Of a DNA stretch of 64,000 nt, positions 1 through 7,849 are shown in pieces. The DNA is from Paraconexibacter algicola. Its GTDB lineage: Bacteria > Actinomycetota > Thermoleophilia > Solirubrobacterales > Solirubrobacteraceae. Under the pieces are notes generated by a model, which searched no databases, was not told the DNA's origin, and saw only the letters and a program-made list of their open reading frames with translations. Each line of letters begins with the position of its first letter. The stretch's first letter is position 1. The position numbers were made by a program, and so were the translations under genes. The DNA is taken from positions 1 through 64,000 of the forward strand of contig NZ_PYYB01000002.1 in the NCBI RefSeq assembly GCF_003044185.1, read 5' to 3'.

Positions 1-38
1 GTGAAGCCACCCTCGTCGTTGCGGAGCTTGTGCAGCAT
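1..38 (-). CDS. Type IV prepilin (PilA-like), N-terminal 12 codons only
   Basis: Read on the minus strand, the first 38 bases encode M-L-H-K-L-R-N-D-E-G-G-F-T and then leave the window. A short charged leader ending in Gly-Gly before Phe-Thr is the class III signal peptide that prepilin peptidase cuts before the Phe. A GGAGGA ribosome-binding site lies 9 nt before the ATG. The hydrophobic helix that should follow is outside the window. The pilus context (three pseudopilins at 2-5.6 kb, pilC/pilT at 59-61 kb) and the riboswitch just upstream support the call. It could be a major pilin or a pseudopilin. Confidence 0.75.
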   Translation of the reverse strand, partial: MLHKLRNDEGGF

Positions 39-111
39 GTGGAGTGATCCTCCTGGGATCGATGGACCTGTGGGTTGCCCTGCGTGCCAGCTCCGCGGGT
101 CGATGCCGAGG

Positions 112-208
112 GGCCCAAAGGTCCCGGTGGCGGCCCAGCGTCCTCGCTTGCGGTCGAGGCCTGTGGCTTTGCGTCCCGCCCTCGCGAGCGGTTTGCCCTT
201 GTCACCGT
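112..208 (-). promoter_or_regulatory. Cyclic di-GMP-I (GEMM-I) riboswitch upstream of the prepilin gene
   Basis: On the minus strand this stretch holds the GEMM-I core in order: AGGGCAAACC, a hairpin CCGCUC-GCGA-GGGCGG capped by a GNRA tetraloop, GGGACGCAAAGCC, then ACAGGCCU and a second helix CCUCG/CGAGG. The spacing and the GGGCAAACC and GGGACGCAAAGCC blocks match the Vibrio cholerae Vc2 aptamer almost base for base. The 3' boundary, near the CGGGACCUUUGG block, is approximate. The leader between aptamer and ATG includes GATCC-cagga-GGATC, which would bury the Shine-Dalgarno GGAGGATC in a small hairpin. Translational control of the pilin by c-di-GMP is therefore likely, but on or off is not decidable here. 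Confidence 0.88.
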
Positions 209-326
209 GGGTCTGACGAGGCTCGTATCGACCGGCCGTGCGTCGAGCTTGAGCCCAGAACTGGGTATGGACGTTCGTCCTAGTGCGCGGACCCGATCGT
301 CGGCGGACATCTGCGACCATCGGGGC

Positions 327-710
327 GTGCTCGCGCGTCGGCTGCTGCTGCTCCTCTCGATCCTGCTGCTGACCGCCGCGCTGAGCAGCGCGCTGACGGC
401 CTCCTCGCGCGACGACGGCGACGACGCGCCGCCGCTGCGGCTGACGCCCCCGACCTCCCCGGACGACCGGGTCACCGCGAACCTCCCCGCCGAGCGGGCC
501 GTCCGCGCGCGCGTCGGGGACGTCGTGGTGCTGCGCGTGCGCTCCGCCGACGCCGACCGGGCCGAGATCCGCGGGCTCGGCGTCGACGTGGCCGTCGGCT
601 CCGGCCTCGACGGGGAGCTGCTGCTCGTCGCCGACCGGCCCGGCCGGTTCCCCGTGACGTTGCGCTACAGCGGCCGCGAGATCGGGACGCTGGCGGTCGC
701 CGACCGGTGA
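327..710 (+). CDS. Exported or membrane-anchored cupredoxin-like protein
   Basis: The GTG at 327 is chosen because it is followed by Arg-Arg and a long Leu-rich segment (residues 5-23), a signal peptide or anchor. An upstream in-frame ATG at 267 is the alternative. The mature part (about 100 residues) ends in a beta-rich stretch with V-G-D-V-V-V-L-R-V, A-D-R-P-G-R-F-P-V and S-G-R-E-I-G-T-L. This resembles the cupredoxin-like domains common in Thermoleophilia, but the usual HVHGYD copper-region motif is replaced by I-R-G-L-G-V-D, so metal binding is doubtful. Its stop overlaps the GTG of the acyltransferase, so the two are co-translated. Confidence 0.6.
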   Translation: MLARRLLLLLSILLLTAALSSALTASSRDDGDDAPPLRLTPPTSPDDRVTANLPAERAVRARVGDVVVLRVRSADADRAEIRGLGVDVAVGSGLDGELLLVADRPGRFPVTLRYSGREIGTLAVADR

Positions 711-1840
711 GCGGGGCCACCCCCGACGTCGTGCGCCCGGCGGCGCGCGACGCCGCCCTGGACGGGCTGCGCGGGATCGCCGCCGGCTCGGTGCTCGTCT
801 ACCACGCGTGGCTGTACAAGGCCGGGACCGACCCGATGTCCTCGCGGCGCGCCGGGTTCGTCGACGGGGCGCTGCACGAGCTGCGCCTCGGCCTCGTGCT
901 GTTCTTCGTGGTCAGCGGCTTCCTGCTGTTCTCGCCGTGGGTGCGCGCCGCGCTGGAGGGACGTCCCGCGCCCCGGCTGCGCGCGTACGCGATCCGCCGC
1001 GTGGGACGGATCGTGCCCGCGTACTACCTGGCGATCCTCGGCTCGATCGTCCTGCTGTGGCCGCACGACGGCTCCCCCGGGGTGCGCCTGCCGCCCGCCG
1101 AGGACCTCTGGCTGTTCGCGGTCTTCGGGCAGAACCTGCAGTCCTCGACGCTCCTGAAGCTCGACCCGCCGATGTGGACGCTCGCCGTCGAGGCGACGTT
1201 CTACGCGGTGCTGCCGCTCCTCGGGTGGCTCGCGCTGCGCCGGCTGACGGGGCTGTCGCCGCGCGCCGTGCTGCTGGCGGTGTGCGGCCTGTTCTTCGCG
1301 GTCGGCGTCGCGTTCAACGCCTGGCTGGTGGCGAACCCCGACCTCGACGCCTACGTGCTGTCCAAGCAGCTGCCGGCGTTCGCGACGTATTTCGCGCTCG
1401 GGATGGCGGTCGCCGTCCTCGCCCACGGCCGGACCGTCGGGCCGCGCGCCCGGGCGGTCCTCCTCCTGGCCGGCAGCGCCGCCGTCGTGATCGGGGCCTG
1501 GTGGGCCGCCGACTTCGGCCGGCTCGACGACCGCCGCCAGTGGCGGGACACCGGTGCCGCCGCCGGGTTCGCGCTCGTCCTGCTCGCCACGTGGTGCGCC
1601 GCCTCGCGCGCCCGGCTGCTCGCATGGGCGCCGCTCAGCGCGCTGGGCCGGCTCTCCTACGGCGTGTACCTCTGGCACGTGCCGCTGATGGTGTGGCTGC
1701 GGTCGGTCGGGCTGCTGCCGAGCTCGACCCTCGGCGCCACCGTCGTCGCGCTGCTGCCCACGCTGCTGGTCGCCGCGGCGAGCTGGCGCTGGGTCGAGCT
1801 GCCCGCGCAGCGCTTGGCGCGCGCCGCGTCGGCGCGCTGA
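707..1840 (+). CDS. Acyltransferase 3 family membrane protein (OafA/YrhL type)
   Basis: A 377-residue polytopic protein. It opens with the family signature L-D-G-L-R-G-I-A-A and a His in V-Y-H-A (about residues 18-33), continues with F-F-V-V-S-G-F-L-L-F and the R-R-V-G-R-I-V-P-A-Y-Y block, and carries about ten hydrophobic segments. The family transfers acetyl or other acyl groups to sugars of the envelope or exopolysaccharide across the membrane. The C-terminal L-S-Y-G-V-Y-L-W-H-V-P motif is also typical. The start GTG overlaps the preceding stop as GTGA. The acceptor cannot be predicted from the sequence. Confidence 0.85.
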   Translation: MSGATPDVVRPAARDAALDGLRGIAAGSVLVYHAWLYKAGTDPMSSRRAGFVDGALHELRLGLVLFFVVSGFLLFSPWVRAALEGRPAPRLRAYAIRRVGRIVPAYYLAILGSIVLLWPHDGSPGVRLPPAEDLWLFAVFGQNLQSSTLLKLDPPMWTLAVEATFYAVLPLLGWLALRRLTGLSPRAVLLAVCGLFFAVGVAFNAWLVANPDLDAYVLSKQLPAFATYFALGMAVAVLAHGRTVGPRARAVLLLAGSAAVVIGAWWAADFGRLDDRRQWRDTGAAAGFALVLLATWCAASRARLLAWAPLSALGRLSYGVYLWHVPLMVWLRSVGLLPSSTLGATVVALLPTLLVAAASWRWVELPAQRLARAASAR

Positions 1841-1843
1841 GCG

Positions 1844-2038
1844 TCAGCCCGCGGCCGCCTGCTCCTCGGCGGCGCGCCGCGCGGCCTGCGCGTCGTGCTC
1901 CGGGATCTGCACGCCGGTCCCCTCGCACCAGGGGCAGACGACCTCGTGCGGGCTGCCCCCGAAGTTCGAGATCAGCTTCCCGGTCCCCCGGCAGGGGGAG
2001 CACGGGACGGGCTCGGGCGCTGCGGCCTGGTCGCTCAC
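1844..2038 (-). CDS. Small zinc-ribbon protein, DnaJ-type CxxCxGTG repeats
   Basis: A 64-residue protein with two knuckles, C-S-P-C-R-G-T-G and C-P-W-C-E-G-T-G (residues 13-20 and 35-42), spaced like half of a DnaJ zinc-finger domain, followed by an Ala-rich helix. It probably binds one zinc ion; its role is unknown. The GTG at 2038 is preferred over an upstream in-frame start at 2152 because TAGCCT (2047-2052 on the minus strand) lies 8 nt before it, the leaderless pattern seen repeatedly in this window. It converges on the acyltransferase gene. Confidence 0.6.
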   Translation of the reverse strand: MSDQAAAPEPVPCSPCRGTGKLISNFGGSPHEVVCPWCEGTGVQIPEHDAQAARRAAEEQAAAG

Positions 2039-2131
2039 AGGTCGGCAGGCTAGCGGGCGCGGCGCCTCGTCCGTTCGTCCAGTTGGCCTCCCCCACTTGT
2101 GGTGAACGGCGAACGCGCCGATATCCCTGGT

Positions 2132-3070
2132 GTGCGGGACCGGATCACACACGCGCGACGGGACGAGACCGGCTTCACCCTGGTGGAGGTGCTGGTCGCC
2201 GCGACCCTGCTCATCGGCGGGCTGCTCGCGACCCTGACGCTGCTCGACAGCGGCAACCGCACGACCGCCACCTCCAAGCAGCGCGACGTCGCCAACGCCC
2301 TCGCCCAGGAGATGATCGAGCGGGCGACCGGCGGCCGGAACTCCCTGGCCCGCAACGACATGACGGACATCGACCGGCTCGCCGCCACCCCCGGTCCGGC
2401 GGACCGCCTGCGGGTCGCGCTGGACCCCGACGGGGACGCCGCCAGCACCGGCGTGACGCCGGCGACGCCGACCGCCGCGGGCGCCGCGCCGCTCAGCACG
2501 CCGCAGTCCTGGACGCTGCGCCGGCGCGGCACGACCTACACCGTCTCCTACCGTGCCTGCACCCTCTCCGACGCGTACCAGAACGTGTCCATCGCGGGCC
2601 CGTTCGACTGCCTGCGACCCGCCACCGGATCCGGGGGCTCGGGGACCGGGACGGCGGGCAGCTGCTCGCTCGAGCTGCTGCAGCCGCAGCAGCTCAACCC
2701 GATGGACCCCGGCACCCTGACGGCGCGGCTGCAGCTGCTCGGCATCACGGGCCTGAACGCGTGCGTCGGCGCCCTGCTCCCCGACCTCAGCACCGCGCTG
2801 TGCTCGGCGGTCGGGTCCAGCAACCTCGTCAACACCGTCTACAACGGGCTGCTCGGGGCCGGTGGCGGGGTCACCGGGCTGCTCGACGTGCTCGGCAGCG
2901 GCGCGAGCGTCGGCCTCTGCCCGCCCACGCAGGTCGAGACCGCCCTCAGCGGCGCGCAGGCGTCGATCGCCACGACCACCCGGCTCGCGGTCACCGTCGC
3001 GTGGACCGGCTTCGACGGGCGGGCCCGCTCGATCTCCCAGACCGCGCTCGTGCGCCGGCCGGTGTCGTGA
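2132..3070 (+). CDS. Type IV pseudopilin, PilV-like
   Basis: The N-terminus carries the prepilin motif E-T-G-F-T-L-V-E-V-L-V followed by a 20-residue hydrophobic helix. The Gly/Phe cleavage site and Glu at +5 are both present. The remaining roughly 280 residues are Ser/Thr/Gly-rich with several Cys, typical of actinobacterial minor pilins. The GTG at 2132 gives a 14-residue leader; the GTG at 2099 would give 25. It is first in a three-gene cluster with 1-nt or near-zero spacing, so the three proteins probably form a pilus tip or priming complex. Confidence 0.8.
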   Translation: MRDRITHARRDETGFTLVEVLVAATLLIGGLLATLTLLDSGNRTTATSKQRDVANALAQEMIERATGGRNSLARNDMTDIDRLAATPGPADRLRVALDPDGDAASTGVTPATPTAAGAAPLSTPQSWTLRRRGTTYTVSYRACTLSDAYQNVSIAGPFDCLRPATGSGGSGTGTAGSCSLELLQPQQLNPMDPGTLTARLQLLGITGLNACVGALLPDLSTALCSAVGSSNLVNTVYNGLLGAGGGVTGLLDVLGSGASVGLCPPTQVETALSGAQASIATTTRLAVTVAWTGFDGRARSISQTALVRRPVS

Positions 3071-3714
3071 TGCGCGCGCGGCTGCGGGACGAGCGCGGAC
3101 TCACCCTCGTCGAGCTGCTCGTCGGCATGACGCTCGGCATCCTCGTGCTCGGCGCCGTCCTCACCGGCTTCGAGCGGTTCGCCGGCGCGCAGCAGACCGC
3201 GAGCGAGGCGACCGCCGCCCAGGACACCGCCCGTGCCCAGGTCCGCGCGACCGTGGCCGAGCTGCGCGAGGCGCGGGTCGCCACCGGGCAGATCGGCCCG
3301 ATCCCGGCCGGCTGGACGGTCACGCGCAGCGACCTCGTCTTCGCCACCTACGTGCCGTCCGGGGCCACGAGCGTCCCCGGCTGGGTGCGCTACTGCACGC
3401 TCACCAGCGGCGCGACGTCCTCCCTGGTGCGGGCCAGCCGCGCCGGCGACACCTGGGTCGCCCCCGGGGCGTGCGCCGCGACCGGCGGCACCGGCGGGTG
3501 GACCCACCAGGTCGTGCTGCGCGACCTGCTCCAGCAGCCCGGTCAGCTCTTCGACTACGCGTCCGACGCCTGCGTCGGCGCGACCTGCCTGCCGGCCGCC
3601 GCCGACGTGCGCGCCGTCGGGATCCGCGTCGCCGTCGCCCGCAGGGTCGGGTCCACCGCGCTCGGCACCGTCGTGCGCGGCGCCGTCTCGTTCCGCAACC
3701 GTCCCGCCACGTGA
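3070..3714 (+). CDS. Type IV pseudopilin, PilW/PilJ-like
   Basis: A 214-residue protein. Residues 1-32 hold a charged leader (D-E-R-G), cleavage before L-T-L-V-E-L-L-V and a hydrophobic helix. Leu instead of Phe at mature position 1 is tolerated in minor pilins. The body is beta-rich with paired Cys (Y-C-T-L, G-A-C-A, D-A-C-V-G-A-T-C). The start ATG overlaps the upstream stop by one base (TGATG), which argues for translational coupling with the PilV-like gene. It probably acts as a minor pilin in pilus assembly at the membrane. Confidence 0.8.
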   Translation: MRARLRDERGLTLVELLVGMTLGILVLGAVLTGFERFAGAQQTASEATAAQDTARAQVRATVAELREARVATGQIGPIPAGWTVTRSDLVFATYVPSGATSVPGWVRYCTLTSGATSSLVRASRAGDTWVAPGACAATGGTGGWTHQVVLRDLLQQPGQLFDYASDACVGATCLPAAADVRAVGIRVAVARRVGSTALGTVVRGAVSFRNRPAT

Positions 3715-3728
3715 AGCAGGAGTTCCCC

Positions 3729-5630
3729 GTGCCCGCTGCTCTCCCCCACCGCCTGCGCGACGAGTCCGGGATGGCGCTCGTCCCGGTCATCTCGCTGCTG
3801 GCCGTCATGGTCATGCTCGGCCTGGCGCTGCTGGCGCTCACCGACACGCAGACGCGCGAGGCGCGCGCCCAGCGCGGCGCCGACGCCGCCCAGGCGCTCG
3901 CCGAGGGGGTCGTGGCCGCCACCGCCGGGGCGCTGGCGAGCAACTCGACCGCCGCCGACTGGCCGACCTCGGGCAGCTGCCAGAACGTGACGGGCACGCT
4001 CGCCCAGAGCACGACCGCGTCCGCGGCCACGCTCGAGGGCCGCATCACCACCGCGATCCGTGACCGGTTCGCGTCGAGCTCCGCCGACTACGACGGTGCC
4101 GCGTTCGGCACCACCTGGCGGGTCAGCGTGTGCCCGGTCGCGGGGACCCTCGTCGGCGGGCGCATCGACCAGGACGGCGAGCGGCGGTGGGACGAGTCGT
4201 TCCTCACCCGGACCGTCCCCGCGCTCTCGGGCCGCCGCCCGGCGCAGGTGGCGCTGTGGGTGCGCGCGCAGGCGCGCGTGGCGCGCACCGGCACCGGGAC
4301 GCTGGCGCGCGCCCGCGCCGTCGCGACGAAGATCCGCCAGGGGACCGCGCCGTTCTCCGTCCCGCTCGGCTACGCGGTCGGCACGGGCTCGTTCTCGACC
4401 GAGGCGACGACCTCGGTGAACAACGTCGCCTCCGGGCAGCTGCTCGGCTCGGTGCTCGGCACGAAGCCGCTGATCGCCCCGACGAGCTCGAAGATCGGCA
4501 TCCGCTGCGGCCTGCTGAACACGCTGAACAACCCGAGCTCGGTGTGCCTCAGCGGCACGCTGTCCGGCGTGCAGGGCGCCACCAACGCCCTCGGGCTCTC
4601 GACCCTCAACGGCCTGCTCGGGATCGACCGGTCGCTCACGCTCGGCACCTGGGCGATGGCGCCCGCCGACGCCCAGCAGGGCTACCGCGACGCGGCGACG
4701 CTGACGAAGGACACGGTCGCCGGCGGCGGCAGCATCGCCACGAAGAGCGCGTCCGGCGCGCCCGAGTGCTTCACCGAGGCCACCGACCAGAACTCGATCG
4801 TCTCCCTCGGCCAGGTCGGTGACGGCAACCAGTACTGCACGCTCAGCACGGCCCGCACGTTCAAGATCCTCGTGGTCGGCCGCGGCGGCGTGCGGATCAC
4901 CGGACCGGTCACCGGCGTCGTCTACGCGCTGAACCTCCAGGAGTGCGGGTCCGACGGCGTCTGCTCCCAGAGCGAGCGCACGAGCGCCGCCGTCCGCGAG
5001 GTCGTGCGGATCGAGGGCAACACCGGCAAGGTCACCGGCTCGGTGTGGGCCGACGGCGCCGGCGGGGCGGTCGGGATCTACCCGTCGCTGACGAGCCAGA
5101 GCACCGCCGCCCCCGCGCTGCTGGGCGGCGCCTGCTCGATCCCCGTCCTCGGACCGGTGCTGAACGTCCTCGGCGGCACGCTCGCCGGGGTCGGCCAGCT
5201 GCTCGGGCAGACGCTCGGGCTCGTCGCCGGCGTGCAGGAGCAGGTCCGCTACCCGGGCGGCGCCTCCTCGCTGACCGGCTGCCAGGCGCTCACCAACCAG
5301 CTCGGCACGCTCACCGACAGCCAGCTGCTGAACCTGTTCGCGACCGGCGGCGACGTCGCCGTCCCGGTCTCCGAGCGCCGCACGCGCACGTGCAAGACGT
5401 GGCTGGTCGTCTGCCTGGAGTGGAACGCCTGGTCGTCCTGGACGACGAAGGAGACCCAGACGGTGTCGCTGCCCGCGCTGACCTCCGACGTCGTCGGGGC
5501 GCTGACCTCGGCGCTCACGAGCTACACCGCGATCCAGTACGACGAGAACGTCGTGAAGGCCGCGTCGGTCGGCTTCACGGTCGGCGGCGGGCCCGTGTCG
5601 GGCACCTACCGCAACGTCGCGCCGAACTGA
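3729..5630 (+). CDS. Large PilX-like pilus protein
   Basis: A 633-residue protein. The GTG at 3729 has an AGGAG at 3718-3722; an earlier GTG at 3711 is possible. The N-terminus D-E-S-G-M-A-L-V-P-V-I-S-L-L plus hydrophobic helix resembles PilX-type prepilins, where the Phe and Glu of classical pilins are lost. The long extracellular part is rich in Ser, Thr, Gly and Leu with scattered Cys pairs and no enzymatic motif I recognise. Its place as the last gene of the minor-pilin cluster suggests a tip or adhesin-like role. That role is inferred from context. Confidence 0.65.
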   Translation: MPAALPHRLRDESGMALVPVISLLAVMVMLGLALLALTDTQTREARAQRGADAAQALAEGVVAATAGALASNSTAADWPTSGSCQNVTGTLAQSTTASAATLEGRITTAIRDRFASSSADYDGAAFGTTWRVSVCPVAGTLVGGRIDQDGERRWDESFLTRTVPALSGRRPAQVALWVRAQARVARTGTGTLARARAVATKIRQGTAPFSVPLGYAVGTGSFSTEATTSVNNVASGQLLGSVLGTKPLIAPTSSKIGIRCGLLNTLNNPSSVCLSGTLSGVQGATNALGLSTLNGLLGIDRSLTLGTWAMAPADAQQGYRDAATLTKDTVAGGGSIATKSASGAPECFTEATDQNSIVSLGQVGDGNQYCTLSTARTFKILVVGRGGVRITGPVTGVVYALNLQECGSDGVCSQSERTSAAVREVVRIEGNTGKVTGSVWADGAGGAVGIYPSLTSQSTAAPALLGGACSIPVLGPVLNVLGGTLAGVGQLLGQTLGLVAGVQEQVRYPGGASSLTGCQALTNQLGTLTDSQLLNLFATGGDVAVPVSERRTRTCKTWLVVCLEWNAWSSWTTKETQTVSLPALTSDVVGALTSALTSYTAIQYDENVVKAASVGFTVGGGPVSGTYRNVAPN

Positions 5631-5655
5631 GCCGGGCGGGCGTAGCCTGCCGGGC

Positions 5656-6567
5656 GTGCCCGCCCCGCACGACGGCCGCTACGCCCCCAGCCCCACCGGG
5701 CCGCTGCACCTGGGCAACCTGCGCACCGCGCTGCTGGCCTGGCTGTTCGCGCGCCGCGCCGGTGGACGGTTCGTGCTGCGCATCGACGACCTCGACCAGG
5801 GACGCTCGCGCCGCGAGCACGAGGCCGGGCAGCTGGCCGACCTCGCCGCGCTCGGGCTCGACTGGGACGGGCCCGTGCCGCGCCAGTCCGCCCGCGCCGA
5901 CCGCTACGCCGAGGGACTCGCCGCGCTGGAGGCGCAGGGGCTCGTCTACCCGTGCTGGTGCACCCGCGCCGAGCTGCGCGAGGCCGCCAGCGCCCCGCAC
6001 GGCGCGCTGCCGGAGGGCGCCTACCCCGGCACGTGCCTGCGGCTGACCGCCGCGCAGCGCGCCGAGCGGGAGGCGCGCGGCCGCCCGCCGGCGCTGCGCG
6101 TGCGCGCCGACGCGGCGGTCGTGACGGTCGAGGACCGGCTGCTCGGCCCGTCCACCCAGGTCGTCGACGACCTCGTCGTGCGTCGCGCCGACGGCACGCA
6201 CGCCTACAACCTCGCGGTCGTCCTGGACGACCACGACCAAGGCGTCGGGGAGGTCGTCCGCGGCGCCGACCTCGCCGAGACGACCGGTCGGCAGGTCTGG
6301 CTCGCCCGGCGCCTGGGTCTCGCCGTCCCCGCCCACGCGCACGTCCCGCTCGTGCTCGGGCCCGAGGGCCGCCGGCTGGCCAAGCGCGACGGGGCGGTGA
6401 CGCTCGCGGACCGGCGCGCCCTCGGCGAGCGCCCGGAGCAGGTCCGCGGCCTGCTCGCCGCGAGCGTCGGGCTCTGCGCGCCCGGCGCGACGCCCGCCAT
6501 GGACGAGCTCGTGGCGGCCTTCGACCCGGCGCGCCTGCCGCGCGAGCCGACGGTCCTGCGACCGTGA
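5656..6567 (+). CDS. gluQRS: Glutamyl-Q tRNA(Asp) synthetase
   Basis: A class I synthetase fragment that attaches Glu to queuosine-34 of tRNA(Asp). Visible motifs are Y-A-P-S-P-T-G-P-L-H-L-G-N (HIGH-type, residues 9-21), the zinc-site residues C-W-C with the downstream Y-P-G-T-C, and R-L-A-K-R-D-G-A as the KMSKS-like loop. Its 303 residues lack the anticodon-binding domain of GltX, which separates it from a true glutamyl-tRNA synthetase. The GTG start is 7 nt after TAGCCT (5643-5648), so the mRNA is probably leaderless. No queuosine-synthesis gene is nearby. Confidence 0.88.
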   Translation: MPAPHDGRYAPSPTGPLHLGNLRTALLAWLFARRAGGRFVLRIDDLDQGRSRREHEAGQLADLAALGLDWDGPVPRQSARADRYAEGLAALEAQGLVYPCWCTRAELREAASAPHGALPEGAYPGTCLRLTAAQRAEREARGRPPALRVRADAAVVTVEDRLLGPSTQVVDDLVVRRADGTHAYNLAVVLDDHDQGVGEVVRGADLAETTGRQVWLARRLGLAVPAHAHVPLVLGPEGRRLAKRDGAVTLADRRALGERPEQVRGLLAASVGLCAPGATPAMDELVAAFDPARLPREPTVLRP

Positions 6568-6628
6568 CGCCGCTTTCCGGGCGCCCCTCAGCGGACGCCG
6601 TGCGGCCCGCGCGGGTAGGGTCACGGCG

Positions 6629-7795
6629 ATGGCCAAGGTCGATGCGCACATGATCGCGGCCCGCGCACGTGACGCGGGACGGCTGGGCATCGACACGGAG
6701 TTCATGGGCGAGGGCCGCTACCGGTCGCTGCTGTGCCTCGTCCAGGTCGCCGTCGACGACGGCGACGGTGCCGCCGACGTGTGGGTGCTCGACCCGCTGG
6801 ACCGCGACGGGTTCGACCCCGCGCCGCTGGCGGAGCTGCTCGCCGACCCGGCCATCGAGATCGTCCTGCACGCCGGCCGCCAGGACGTCGCGCTGCTGCG
6901 CCGCGTCTGGGGCACGACGATCACCAACGTCTTCGACACGCAGATCGCCGCCGGCTTCGCCGGCATGCGCGCCCAGATCGGCTACGAGGGCCTGCTCTCC
7001 GAGCTGCTCGGGGTGCGGCTGCAGAAGTCCGCGAGCTTCACGAAGTGGGACGCGCGCCCGCTCAGCCCCGAGCAGGCCGAGTACGCCCGCGAGGACGTCC
7101 TGCACATCCTGCAGGCGACCGACGCGCTGAAGGACCGGCTCGAGCGCAGCGGCCGCCTCGAGTGGGCGCAGGAGGAGTGCCGCGTCCTCGAGACGATCAC
7201 CGACGACCGCGACGTCGACGCCGTGTTCGAGCGGCTGCCGCGCATCGCCGGCCTCGACGGCGGGGTCCGCGCGATCGCCCGCGAGCTCGTCGCCTGGCGC
7301 GAGGAGACCGCACGCGAGCAGGACAAGCCCGTCTCCAGCGTGCTGCAGGACGCCGCGCTCGTCGAGATCGCGCGGCGCAAGCCGAAGTCGATGGAGCGCC
7401 TGTCCCAGATCCGCGGCCTGCACGAGGGCATCCTGCGACGGCGCGGCAAGTGGATCCTCGACGCGGTCGAGCGGGGCCGCGAGCAGCCGCCGATCCCGAC
7501 CACGAGCGAGCGCAGCCCGGGCCCGTCGCCCAAGGACGCCCCGCTGATCGCGCTGTCCGAGGCGCTCGTGCGCGCCCACGCGCTCTCCTCCGGGCTCGCC
7601 TACGAGCTGCTCGCCACGCGCGCCGACCTGCAGGCGGTCGTGACCGCCGTGCGCGAGGGCCTGACCGAGCCCGACGTGCGGACGCTGCGCGGCTGGCGCC
7701 GCGAGCTGGTCGGCGACGAGCTGCTCGCGCTGCTGCGCGGGGAGCGCGTGCTGTGCGTCGGCGACGGCCTGCGCCTGGACGTCACCGCGCGCTGA
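6629..7795 (+). CDS. rnd: Ribonuclease D (DEDDy 3'-5' exonuclease with HRDC domains)
   Basis: A 388-residue protein. The exonuclease core shows D-T-E-F (Exo I, residues 22-25), L-H-A-G-R-Q-D (Exo II) and Y-A-R-E-D-V (Exo III, with the Tyr of DEDDy enzymes). Two HRDC-like helical regions follow, for example V-L-Q-D-A-A-L-V-E-I-A-R-R-K-P. It trims 3' ends of tRNA precursors and other small RNAs. TAGGGT at 6616-6621, 7 nt before the ATG, predicts a leaderless transcript. Confidence 0.9.
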   Translation: MAKVDAHMIAARARDAGRLGIDTEFMGEGRYRSLLCLVQVAVDDGDGAADVWVLDPLDRDGFDPAPLAELLADPAIEIVLHAGRQDVALLRRVWGTTITNVFDTQIAAGFAGMRAQIGYEGLLSELLGVRLQKSASFTKWDARPLSPEQAEYAREDVLHILQATDALKDRLERSGRLEWAQEECRVLETITDDRDVDAVFERLPRIAGLDGGVRAIARELVAWREETAREQDKPVSSVLQDAALVEIARRKPKSMERLSQIRGLHEGILRRRGKWILDAVERGREQPPIPTTSERSPGPSPKDAPLIALSEALVRAHALSSGLAYELLATRADLQAVVTAVREGLTEPDVRTLRGWRRELVGDELLALLRGERVLCVGDGLRLDVTAR

Positions 7796-7849
7796 TCGCG
7801 GTCCGCCGGCCGCGTGGTCGGTCCGGGGCGCTCGTGCGTATCCCGATGG

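Noticed and set aside
70-95. Possible second GEMM-like fragment (GCAGGGCAACCC) between the riboswitch and the prepilin
   Set aside because: Only the first block is similar; the GGGACGCAAAGCC block and helices are absent, so it is not a second aptamer.
1-283. Short plus-strand open frames at the left edge
   Set aside because: They overlap the riboswitch and prepilin leader on the opposite strand and have no protein-like features.
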